Source: JALYUA01 sp038229875
Lineage (GTDB): Bacteria; Acidobacteriota; Thermoanaerobaculia; UBA5066; Gp7-AA6
Assembly (NCBI GenBank): GCA_038229875.1
Contig: JBBROA010000174.1
Coordinates: 1-6,010, forward strand
DNA: 6,010 nt
Direction: 5' to 3'
Shown here: positions 1 through 5,746 of the stretch, in pieces
How positions within the stretch are numbered: the stretch's first letter is position 1
How the letters are laid out: each line of letters begins with the position of its first letter
Made by a program: the position numbers and the translations under genes
Notes under the pieces: generated by a model
Told to the model about the DNA's origin: nothing
Seen by the model: the letters and a program-made list of their open reading frames with translations, nothing else
Databases searched by the model: none

Positions 1-1
1 G

Positions 2-190
2 TACGCTCCCGTGCTGGCGCGCGCCGCAGCGGCGACGGGGTTCGTCGACGGCTATTTCCTGGAAGTCCACGACCACCCGGACGCGGCCCTGTCGGACCGC
101 TCGACGCAACTCGACGTCTCGAACCTCGCGGACCTCATTCGCTCCGTCCTCGCTCTTTCCGCCGTCTCCGCGCGTCACGCGTCGAGCTAG
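2..190 (+). CDS. kdsA: 3-deoxy-8-phosphooctulonate synthase (KdsA), C-terminal fragment
   Basis: This is the last 62 codons of a gene that begins before the window; the frame starting at base 2 stays open to TAG at 188-190. The translation holds the KdsA C-terminal signature VDGYFLEVHDHPDAALSDR, followed by a short helical tail. From family knowledge, KdsA condenses phosphoenolpyruvate with D-arabinose 5-phosphate to make Kdo-8-phosphate in the cytoplasm, the first committed step to the Kdo sugar of LPS. The Glu-Val-His pattern near the end of the TIM barrel and the Ala-Leu-Ser-Asp that follows are typical of the family. DAHP synthases are related but do not usually end this way. The gene implies an outer membrane with Kdo-containing LPS. 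The start, the first two thirds and the upstream neighbours are not visible. Confidence 0.88.
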   Translation, partial: YAPVLARAAAATGFVDGYFLEVHDHPDAALSDRSTQLDVSNLADLIRSVLALSAVSARHASS

Positions 191-196
191 GGGCCT

Positions 197-233
197 CTCC
201 GCTCGAACTCCGGCTGCCGGGTTCTACGCGGAG
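197..233 (+). terminator. Imperfect stem-loop after kdsA, possible terminator
   Basis: CTCCGC (197-202) pairs with GCGGAG (228-233), GAAC (205-208) with GTTC (221-224), and CCGG (210-213) with CCGG (217-220), around a CTG loop. A small internal loop and one bulged T interrupt the stem. It starts 7 bases after the kdsA stop, where a terminator would sit, but no T-run follows, so it is not a classic intrinsic terminator. It could instead be a 3'-end stabilising structure or chance pairing in GC-rich DNA. In the rest of the 191-310 gap I see no convincing promoter, only the ribosome binding site of the next gene at 301-305. Confidence 0.35.
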
Positions 234-310
234 CCTGCCCGCGCGAGGGGTGTCACCCTCCGCCTGCCGCTCGACCGACTCTGACAAAATCGCCACAACC
301 GGAGGTTTCG

Positions 311-1981
311 ATGCCCTTCTCCTCCCTCGGCATCACGGCAGCCTGCCTTCTCGCCGCGGTCACCCTCGTCGCAGGACCCGGCGGTCAGCCCTCAACCTCG
401 TCGAAACGAAGCGCCTCGTACGAAGACCTGGCTTCCTTCTTCCGCGAGTGGCGCTCGTTCCACAAACCGAAGCTCGTCGACGGCGTCCCCGACTACACCC
501 CGCGCGCGATGGCGGCGCAACGGACCGAGCTCTCTTCCTGGCAAAGCCGCCTCGCCGCGATCGACCCGAGCGGCTGGCCCATTCCGCAGCAGGTCGATTA
601 CCACGTCGTCCGCGCCGAGCTGAACGGCCTCGATTTCGATCACCGGGTGTTGAAACCCTGGGCGAACAATCCCGCCTTTTACGTGACGGTCTTTACGGAG
701 GAGAGCGACCAGCCCGCGCGCGAGGGCCCGTCGGCGCTCGGCGCGGTGGAGGTCTGGAGTTACCGGTTCCCGCTCACCGACCAACATGCGGAGCAGATGA
801 ATTCAGGGTTGCGCGCGATTCCGAGGCTTCTCGCTCAGGCGCGGACCAACCTCACGGGCAATGGCAGGGATTTGTGGACGTACGGCGCGAAAAGCATCCG
901 TCAGCAGAGCGCGGACCTCGCGGCCCTGGCGTTGCAGCTGAAGGGCGGTCCAGCGAGAACCTCCGCGGTCCGGGAACTCGAGACCAGCGTCGCGCACGCG
1001 AAACAGGCGACCGACGACCTCGCGGCCTGGCTCGACGCGCAGGCGCCATCGAAAACCGGCTCCTCCGGCGTCGGAACCGTAAATTACAACTGGTACCTGA
1101 AGAACGTCCAGCTCGTCCCTTCCACGTGGCAGGACGAGGTGACGCTCATGCAGCGAGAGCTCGCGCGCTCCCACGCCCTTCTCGCCATGGAAGAGCAGAA
1201 AAACGCGAAGCTGGCTCCGCAGGCGCCGATCGCGACCGTGGAGGAACACACGCGCCGCTTCGCCTCGGGGGTGACGGACTACATGACGTTCCTTCGCGAT
1301 CACCAGATCCTGACGGTCGAGGACTGGATGGAACCCGCTCTCCGTGCGAGGACAGGTGCCTTCCGCGGCGGCGCGCGCGAATTCTTCACCGAGGTCGACT
1401 ATCGCGATCCCGAGGTGATGCGCACCCACGGGTACCACTGGTTCGACAAGGGCCGCATGGCGCGCCAGCCCCACCGGAGTCCGATTCGCCGGGAGGCGCT
1501 TCTCTACAACATCTTCAACACTCGGACCGAGGGGCACGCGACCGGGTGGGAAGAGTTGATGATGCAGGCCGGAATGTTCGATGCGCGGCCCCGGTCGCGC
1601 GAGCTCGTCTACATCCTGCTGGGGGAGCGGGCGGCGCGCGCGCTGGGCGACCTTCGCATGCACAGCAACGATTGGACCCTGGAGCAGGCGGCCGCGTTCG
1701 CCTCCGGGCAGACGCCTCGCGGATGGCTTCGAATGGACGGAGACCTGGTCCGTTCCGAACAGCATCTGTACCTTCAGCAGCCCGGGTACGGGACCAGCTA
1801 CGTCATCGGCAAGATCGAGATCGAAAAGCTCCTCGCGGAGCGGAAGCAGCAGCAGGGCGACGGGTTCGCGATGCAGGCCTTCATGGCGGAATTCGACGCT
1901 GCCGGACTGGTTCCCGCGGCCCTGATCCGATGGGAGCTGACGGGGCGCCTACCGGACGAGCTGACGCGGATGCTTAAATAG
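311..1981 (+). CDS. Secreted DUF885-like protein lacking the canonical zinc motif
   Basis: A 556-residue protein. The ATG at 311 is supported by GGAGG at 301-305, five bases upstream. The N-terminus has a hydrophobic stretch (about residues 6-22, LGITAACLLAAVTLVAG) that looks like a signal peptide, although its n-region has no Lys or Arg. The helical body, with LRAIPRLLAQARTNLTG and WYLKNVQLVPSTWQDE, resembles DUF885 proteins, a group of exported, presumed zinc peptidase-like proteins. The C-terminal part matches best: EGHATGWEE (407-415) stands where DUF885 proteins usually have EGWALYAE, and QPGYGTSYVIGKIEIE (from 490) matches their QPGYATSYxxGK segment. The HExxGH motif that normally comes before EGWALYAE is not visible; His373 and His376 (HGYHW) are the only His-rich alternative I see. 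Peptidase activity is therefore doubtful and the substrate unknown. The next gene on the same strand starts 61 bases later, so cotranscription is possible. Family assignment is by eye. Confidence 0.65.
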   Translation: MPFSSLGITAACLLAAVTLVAGPGGQPSTSSKRSASYEDLASFFREWRSFHKPKLVDGVPDYTPRAMAAQRTELSSWQSRLAAIDPSGWPIPQQVDYHVVRAELNGLDFDHRVLKPWANNPAFYVTVFTEESDQPAREGPSALGAVEVWSYRFPLTDQHAEQMNSGLRAIPRLLAQARTNLTGNGRDLWTYGAKSIRQQSADLAALALQLKGGPARTSAVRELETSVAHAKQATDDLAAWLDAQAPSKTGSSGVGTVNYNWYLKNVQLVPSTWQDEVTLMQRELARSHALLAMEEQKNAKLAPQAPIATVEEHTRRFASGVTDYMTFLRDHQILTVEDWMEPALRARTGAFRGGAREFFTEVDYRDPEVMRTHGYHWFDKGRMARQPHRSPIRREALLYNIFNTRTEGHATGWEELMMQAGMFDARPRSRELVYILLGERAARALGDLRMHSNDWTLEQAAAFASGQTPRGWLRMDGDLVRSEQHLYLQQPGYGTSYVIGKIEIEKLLAERKQQQGDGFAMQAFMAEFDAAGLVPAALIRWELTGRLPDELTRMLK

Positions 1982-1995
1982 CCCGCCTCGTCCGG
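1952..1995 (+). repeat. Stem-loop spanning the stop codon of the DUF885-like gene
   Basis: CCGGACGAG (1952-1960) is a perfect inverted copy of CTCGTCCGG (1987-1995). Inside it, GCGG (1966-1969) pairs with CCGC (1983-1986), giving a 13-bp stem with a 5-base bulge on the 5' side. The loop (1970-1982) carries the TAG stop and the only AT-rich bases nearby. No T-run follows. It may slow decay of the mRNA 3' end or partly separate expression of this gene from the oxidoreductase downstream; both ideas are inference. Confidence 0.4.
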
Positions 1996-2042
1996 GTGGA
2001 GAAGGAGCGCGCGTCTGACCGGATTTCAGGGAGACTGACCGC

Positions 2043-3056
2043 GTGAAAGACCGACCTCGGACGCAGGAGTTCGACATCCTGATCATCGGCGCCGGGCCGG
2101 CCGGCATCGCGCTCGCGGCCGAGGCGCGGGCGGCGGGAGTCAGACCGGGCCGGATTCTCGTCCTCGAACGCGCGCCCGAGCACTCGTGGATCATCCGCAA
2201 GTACTATCCGCCGTCCAAACCCGTGCTCGCCAGCTACAAGGGAATCGATGCGAAGTGCGAAGGAGTACTCTGCATCCCGGACCTCACTCGCGAGCAGACT
2301 CTGACTTACCTCGACGCGGCGATTCTGGATTCGGGCGCGCAGGTGCGTTACCAGGAGGAAGTGTTCCGGATCGGGAGCGAGCCCGACGAGCGCCTTCGCG
2401 TCGAATCGACCGGCGGAGTTTTTCTCGCCCGGGTCGTCGTCATCGCGATCGGGATCCTCGGCCGGCCGGCGAAGCCTTCCTACCCGATTCCCCGCGAAGT
2501 GAATGGCCGGGTTCTCTTCGACGTCACGAGCGAGGAGTTGTCGGGCCGGGACGTCCTCGTGGTCGGAGGCGGAGATACCGCCACCGAGTATTGCCAGTTC
2601 CTCGTTCAACAGGGTAACCGCGTCGTCCTCTCCTATCGTGGAGCGACTCTCTCGCGTCCCAACCCGATCAACCGCGATAGCGTGATCGCGCTCGCGAGGC
2701 AGGGAAAGCTCGAGTTGCGCCTGTCCTCCGACGTGACGGGGCTCGAAGCGGCCGAGGAGAAGGTTTGCGTTCGATTCGGCGGGACGGAAGAGCCGCTTCT
2801 GGCCGTCGACCGGGTGATTTACGCGCTCGGCGGCACGACGCCACAGAATTTCCTGAAGTCCGCGGGCATCGAGTTCGACGGCCCCCAGCCGAAGCTCACG
2901 GAGCGGTTCGGCACCAGCGTCCCCGGGCTCTTCCTCGCCGGAGACCTCACGGCCGGAAGGACGGGGGGATCGATCATCCTCGCCTTCAACACAGCCGCCG
3001 CCGCGATGCGCCAGATCTGCGAAGACCATGGCATCTGCGAAATCGGAGGGGCCTGA
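2043..3056 (+). CDS. FAD-dependent NAD(P)H oxidoreductase, YpdA / thioredoxin-reductase-like
   Basis: A 337-residue soluble two-dinucleotide-domain flavoprotein. The start is GTG at 2043, with AGGGAG at 2028-2033 nine bases upstream. The FAD-binding Rossmann motif GAGPAG is at residues 16-21, with the acidic end of strand 2 in LVLER (39-43). The NAD(P)H-binding motif GGGDTA is at 175-180. The closing FAD motif GLFLAGD is at 295-301, followed by the TAGRTGGS segment. This layout is that of low-molecular-weight thioredoxin reductases and of YpdA, the bacillithiol disulfide reductase. The CxxC redox pair that thioredoxin reductase carries just before or around the NADPH motif is missing. The Cys residues seen are Cys72, Cys77 (in KCEGVLCIPD) and Cys184 (EYCQ, right after the NAD(P)H motif). 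YpdA-type enzymes also work without the CxxC pair, so a low-molecular-weight disulfide or another acceptor is possible. The acceptor cannot be named from sequence. It converges on the DedA-rhodanese gene. Confidence 0.85.
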   Translation: MKDRPRTQEFDILIIGAGPAGIALAAEARAAGVRPGRILVLERAPEHSWIIRKYYPPSKPVLASYKGIDAKCEGVLCIPDLTREQTLTYLDAAILDSGAQVRYQEEVFRIGSEPDERLRVESTGGVFLARVVVIAIGILGRPAKPSYPIPREVNGRVLFDVTSEELSGRDVLVVGGGDTATEYCQFLVQQGNRVVLSYRGATLSRPNPINRDSVIALARQGKLELRLSSDVTGLEAAEEKVCVRFGGTEEPLLAVDRVIYALGGTTPQNFLKSAGIEFDGPQPKLTERFGTSVPGLFLAGDLTAGRTGGSIILAFNTAAAAMRQICEDHGICEIGGA

Positions 3057-3079
3057 TCAGGGGCAGCGAACGACTGCGA

Positions 3080-3103
3080 CCGCGCGCCGCGCACCGGGCG
3101 CGG
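3080..3103. terminator. GC-rich hairpin between convergent genes
   Basis: CCGCGC (3080-3085) is an inverted copy of GCGCGG (3098-3103); an alternative register pairs CGCGCC with GGCGCG. It lies in the 67-base gap between two convergent stop codons, at 3056 (+) and 3124 (-), where a shared bidirectional terminator would be expected. There is no T-run on either strand, and short GC palindromes are common in DNA of this composition, so the call is tentative. Confidence 0.3.
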
Positions 3104-3123
3104 GGAAACGGGAGGACGGCGCT

Positions 3124-4089
3124 TCAGGTCCCCGAGGCGAGCTTCGGCGGCTGCCCTTCCGAGTTTTCTACGGGAAATCCCGCCGCGACCCAGGCGTCCA
3201 GCCCTCCGGCGAGCGGCCGCACGCGGGTGAATCCCCTCTCCATCAGCGCGCGGGCCACACGGGCCGCCGAGGCCTCATTGGGTCACGTGCAGTACAGAAC
3301 GATCTCCCGGTCCGCGGGAAGTGTCGAGGCCTTCGCCTCGATCTCCTCGTACTGGAGCACCCGGGCCCCGGGGATCCGCCGGGGGTCGGCCATCCGCGCT
3401 CCCTGCGTGCGCACGTCCAGAACGACGGGGGCGCGATCGCCGGCGAGAAGCGGCCGCAGCTCCTCGACCGAGATGCGCGCCATGCGCAGGACCCGATAGA
3501 ACCGGCGCCTCTGCCACCATTTCAGCAGCATGAAGAGCACAAGCGCGGTCGCCAGAAGGGCGAACGCGCCCGTTCCGATGCTGGTGAGGAACGCCAGGGC
3601 CCGATCGACGGCGCGGTGGAACAGCCGCCCGAGGAGGACGGCGCCGCCGGCCCAGAGGAGCGACCCGCCCGCGTCGTAGACGAGAAACGCGGCGGGACGC
3701 CGTCCGATCGCGCCCGCGAGCGGCGGGGCGACGGTGGAAAACCCGGGGATGAACTTCGCGACGAGCAGCGACGGCATTCCCCAACGCTCGAAGGCGCTCG
3801 AAGTCTGGCGCACGCAGGAATCCGGCGAGAGCGAAACCCGGCAGAGGGTCTTCAACACCCCCAGCCCGAGGCGGGCGCCGAGCACGTACCAGATCGAGTC
3901 CGCGATCAGGCACGCGAGGAGCGCGACGAAGAGGACGCTCGTCACGCGTATGTCGTGCTCGACCGTCAGGGCGCCGGCGACGATCAGGGTCGGGACGGCG
4001 GGAATAGGAAGCCCGATCTGTTCGAGGAGGACGTTCACGAAGACGAGAGGCAACCCGTACCGCAGGACCGTCTCGACCAAGGGGTGCAC
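3124..4089 (-). CDS. DedA (VTT) membrane protein fused to rhodanese domain, with in-frame TGA: candidate selenoprotein
   Basis: Read through the TGA at 3285-3283, this is a 321-residue protein. Residues 1-190 form a DedA/VTT domain: EQIGLPIPAVP (23-33), KFIPGFSTVAPPLAGAIG (112-129), several hydrophobic spans, and a last membrane span near 171-190 (GTGAFALLATALVLFMLL) followed by a basic WWQRRRF stop-transfer. Residues about 206-310 form a cytoplasmic-type rhodanese domain: ISVEEL, VVLDVR (222-227), DPRRIPGA, IVLYC with catalytic-type Cys267, then Thr268, TGA at codon 269, PNEASAARVARAL, and GGLDAW (295-300). DedA proteins act in membrane lipid or proton-linked homeostasis; rhodanese domains move sulfane sulfur or act as redox modules. 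Fusions of this order are a known family, and their loop usually reads YCxCPNE, so the TGA stands for a Cys. Without readthrough the product ends at residue 268 and loses the last 52 residues. The GTG at 4089 is chosen because the family begins near HPLVETVLRYG; TTG at 4095 is an alternative, and neither has a clear Shine-Dalgarno. A recent nonsense mutation would make this a pseudogene. Confidence 0.82.
3250..3267 (-). promoter_or_regulatory. Candidate SECIS-like hairpin downstream of the in-frame TGA
   Basis: On the minus strand, 15 bases after the TGA, GCGGCC (3267-3262) pairs with GGCCCGC (3256-3250) with one bulged C, around the five-base loop CGUGU (3261-3257). The loop starts 21 bases after the TGA. 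Bacterial SECIS elements recognised by SelB usually place a small apical loop with a G in its first two positions about 16-37 bases after the UGA; this hairpin fits that loose rule. It lies in coding, GC-rich DNA where short hairpins are frequent, and a competing GGCC/GGCC hairpin overlaps it, so the support is modest. Confidence 0.35.
3283..3285 (-). other. In-frame TGA, possible selenocysteine codon
   Basis: Codon 269 of the DedA-rhodanese frame reads TGA, between ACG (Thr) and CCC (Pro). The frame is intact on both sides and homologous fusions carry Cys here, so a TGC to TGA change explains it, either as Sec recoding or as a mutation. TGA also ends at least three other genes here (3056, 4964, 5746), so global reassignment of TGA in this genome is unlikely. 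The result would be a Cys-x-Sec pair in the rhodanese active-site loop. Confidence 0.5.
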
Positions 4090-4114
4090 GGGCAAATCGT
4101 ATGACGAACCCGAG

Positions 4115-4143
4115 ATTGGAGCCGGTTGAGCACCGAGAGTTCC
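4115..4143 (-). promoter_or_regulatory. Candidate ECF-type promoter for the DedA-rhodanese gene
   Basis: On the minus strand GGAACT (4143-4138) is followed after 17 bases by TCCAAT (4120-4115). This resembles the GGAAC / TCTRA elements of many ECF sigma factors, with AAC and TCCAA 18 bases apart. Transcription would start near 4109, leaving a leader of about 20 bases before the GTG at 4089. The match is by eye and the specificity of this sigma factor is unknown. Confidence 0.35.
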
Positions 4144-4365
4144 GCGTTGAGCGGGGGGAGGCCGGGCCCCGGCCCGCGCGCAGCCCGAACGGCGCCCGCC
4201 AGCTGGGGGGGCCGCCGGGCCGCCACACCGCGCGACGTGAGGGGCGCCCATTTGCCGCGGCTCTTCTGCACACTCGAGCTGAACGCTGAACCCTCGCCGG
4301 CGGGGTGTACGTTCCGGCATCCGAATGCTCCCCGCCGCCCCCACCGCGAATAGAGTCCCCTCGCC

Positions 4366-4395
4366 GGCTAACCATCGGCCGCAAGCCCCGTCTAA
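4366..4395 (+). promoter_or_regulatory. Candidate ECF-type autoregulatory promoter of the sigma gene
   Basis: GGCTAAC (4366-4372) is followed by TCTAA (4391-4395), with 18 bases between AAC and TCTAA, the same spacing as the candidate on the other strand. ECF sigma factors often drive their own operon. A start about seven bases after the -10 element would fall at 4401-4403, directly before the ATG at 4404, implying a leaderless or nearly leaderless mRNA. This agrees with the lack of a Shine-Dalgarno there. The -35 element is one base off the usual GGAAC. Confidence 0.33.
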
Positions 4396-4403
4396 CTGAT
4401 CGG

Positions 4404-4964
4404 ATGGAAGGGATCGATCGAGCGGCCGTCCTGCGGGCGAAGGCCGGCGACAGGGAGGCCTTTCGGGAGATCGTCGAATCGCACAGCCGGCACGTTTTCG
4501 GGCTGGCGTTTCGGATGACGGGCAACGAAGAAGACGCGGAGGACGTGGTGCAGGAGACATTCCTGAAGGCATACCGGGGGCTGGCGCGATTCGAGGGAAG
4601 CTCCGAGGTTTCGACCTGGCTCCATCGGATAGCAGCCAACTGCGCGGTCGACCTCCTCCGGCGCCGCAAGGGCGGGTTCTCCGAATCCGCGGGCTCCGAC
4701 GACACGGATCTGCTGCCGGACTCCCGATCGGGCCCGGAAGCCGCGGCCCTGGGATCGGAGATCGACGGGCGCATCCAGGCCTCGCTCGGCCGGCTGTCCG
4801 CGATGGAGCGCGCCGCGTTCACGCTGCGGCATTTCGAGGGGCGGTCGATCCGGGAGATCGCCGGCGTGCTCGGCGTTCGCGCCGGGGCCGCAAAGAACTG
4901 CGTGTTCCGCGCGGTAGCGAAGCTGAGAGAAGACCTGGGCCCCGTCCGGACAGCCGCCCGATGA
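4404..4964 (+). CDS. ECF-type RNA polymerase sigma factor
   Basis: A 186-residue protein of normal length for a group IV (ECF) sigma-70 factor. Region 2 spans about residues 9-89, with GDREAFREIVE, the core-binding DAEDVVQETFLKAY (44-57), and the -10 recognition segment STWLHRIAANCAVDLLRRRK (70-89). A flexible acidic linker (about 93-119) leads to region 4 (about 124-178), whose helix-turn-helix is GRSIREIAGVLGVRAGAAKNCVFRAVAKL. Here VRAGAAKNCVFRA replaces the more common VxxGTVKSRLxRA. The ATG at 4404 is chosen because the domain starts right after it. A GTG at 4305 would add a Pro-rich 33-residue leader unlike the family, and there is no clear Shine-Dalgarno at 4404. The protein should direct RNA polymerase to its own promoter class when released by the anti-sigma encoded next, whose start overlaps this stop by four bases (ATGA). 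It lies divergent from the DedA-rhodanese gene. The ECF subgroup cannot be fixed by eye. Confidence 0.93.
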   Translation: MEGIDRAAVLRAKAGDREAFREIVESHSRHVFGLAFRMTGNEEDAEDVVQETFLKAYRGLARFEGSSEVSTWLHRIAANCAVDLLRRRKGGFSESAGSDDTDLLPDSRSGPEAAALGSEIDGRIQASLGRLSAMERAAFTLRHFEGRSIREIAGVLGVRAGAAKNCVFRAVAKLREDLGPVRTAAR

Positions 4965-5746
4965 AGCACTCGACGGACCAGGATCTGCTGACCTTCCACT
5001 GGGACGCGGACCGCGCCACGGGCGCGCACGTCGCCGGCTGCGCTTCGTGCGCCGCGCGGCTCTCGGAGCTTCGCGCGGTGGTGCGCGCCGCCGAGGGAGC
5101 TGCTGTCCCCGAGCGCGGGGAAGGGTACGGCCGGGACGTCTGGGCGCGCCTGGCGCCCTCCCTCCCCGACATCGCTCCCCGGGCGCGACTGTGGGACTTC
5201 GGGTTCCGGCCGCTCGCGGCGGCCCCCGCGGTGGCGGCGCTCGTGCTCGTGCTCGTCCTCGTGCTTGTGGCCACCGGGTTCCTGGCAGGCCGGCTCGCCA
5301 CTCCGCGCCCGCCCGCGGCGGCGGAGCTGGCGGAGCTGGCTGAGCTGCGGCAACGAGTTCTCTTCGCCGAGCTCTCGGAGCATCTGGAGCGATCGGAAGC
5401 GGTGCTCTTGGAGCTCGCGAACGCGCCGCGGGGAACCGTCGACGTCTCCGCGGAGCAGGCGCGCCTGACCGAGCTCCTGCCGGCGAACCGCCTCTACCGC
5501 CAGGCCTCGCGCCGGGCGGGCCAGCCCGCGATCACGGGGGTCTTGGACGAGCTCGAGCGCGTTCTTCTCGACGTCGAGCACGGGCCTTCTCAGCTGACCC
5601 GAGCGGAGCGCGACGCACTCGCCCGACGCATCGAAACCGACGGGGTGCTCTTCCGCCTCCGCGTCCTCTCGTCGCGCATTCGCGCGGGCGGAAAGACGCC
5701 GCCCTCCCCCGCCCCCGATTCCCTCCTCGAAAGGAAACGCGCATGA
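4961..5746 (+). CDS. Membrane-anchored zinc-finger anti-sigma factor with long C-terminal domain
   Basis: A 261-residue protein that begins in the ATGA overlap with the sigma gene, which implies translational coupling and matched amounts. The N-terminal domain carries the ZAS signature HVAGCASC (His23, Cys27, Cys30; HxxxCxxC), with His13 a possible fourth ligand. This is the fold by which anti-sigma factors clamp ECF sigma factors on the cytoplasmic side. One strongly hydrophobic span (about 85-109, including VLVLVLVLV) would anchor it in the inner membrane. The roughly 150 residues after it are helical and charged, with an Ala-Glu-Leu repeat (AELAELAEL), and would lie in the periplasm as a sensor or partner-binding part. 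The C-terminal domain matches nothing I recognise, so the signal is unknown. Regulation probably proceeds by release or proteolysis, as in other membrane anti-sigma systems, or through thiol chemistry at the Cys pair; neither can be chosen from sequence. Confidence 0.85.
   Translation: MKHSTDQDLLTFHWDADRATGAHVAGCASCAARLSELRAVVRAAEGAAVPERGEGYGRDVWARLAPSLPDIAPRARLWDFGFRPLAAAPAVAALVLVLVLVLVATGFLAGRLATPRPPAAAELAELAELRQRVLFAELSEHLERSEAVLLELANAPRGTVDVSAEQARLTELLPANRLYRQASRRAGQPAITGVLDELERVLLDVEHGPSQLTRAERDALARRIETDGVLFRLRVLSSRIRAGGKTPPSPAPDSLLERKRA

Larger units (their letters stand above)
4090..4403. other. Divergent intergenic region between DedA-rhodanese and ECF sigma genes
   Basis: About 314 bases without a convincing gene. 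Open frames cross it but are Pro/Arg/Gly-rich and resemble no protein I know. It holds ECF-like promoter candidates in each direction (4115-4143 minus, 4366-4395 plus). It also holds a 15-base near-palindrome, GGCCGGG-C-CCCGGCC (4160-4174), and a tandem repeat of GGGCCGCC (4209-4216 and 4217-4224). The last two could be operator sites or simply the product of high GC. No tRNA or other RNA gene was recognised. Confidence 0.6.

Noticed and set aside
250..1977. Plus-strand 575-codon open frame overlapping the DUF885-like gene
   Set aside because: It is Arg-rich without domain motifs, while the frame starting at 311 has a good Shine-Dalgarno, a signal peptide and family-like motifs.
3028..4104. 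Plus-strand 358-codon open frame across the DedA-rhodanese region
   Set aside because: It is a low-complexity Arg/Glu/Asp/Gly shadow of the opposite strand, which shows clear DedA and rhodanese motifs.
4160..4224. GC palindrome and tandem GGGCCGCC as operator or mobile-element ends
   Set aside because: They are short and built only of G and C in GC-rich DNA, with no flanking duplication or transposase gene; noted only as content of the gap.
4305..4403. Upstream GTG start for the sigma factor
   Set aside because: It would add 33 Pro-rich residues not seen in ECF sigma factors; the domain begins directly after ATG 4404.
4090..4572. N-terminal extension of the DedA-rhodanese frame up to an ATG at 4572
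   Set aside because: The extra residues are Pro/Arg-rich, unlike the family, and would overlap the sigma gene on the other strand; the family start fits GTG at 4089 (or TTG at 4095).
5321..5348. GAGCTGGCG-type tandem repeat in the anti-sigma gene
   Set aside because: It encodes a plain Ala-Glu-Leu helix repeat in frame and needs no separate explanation.
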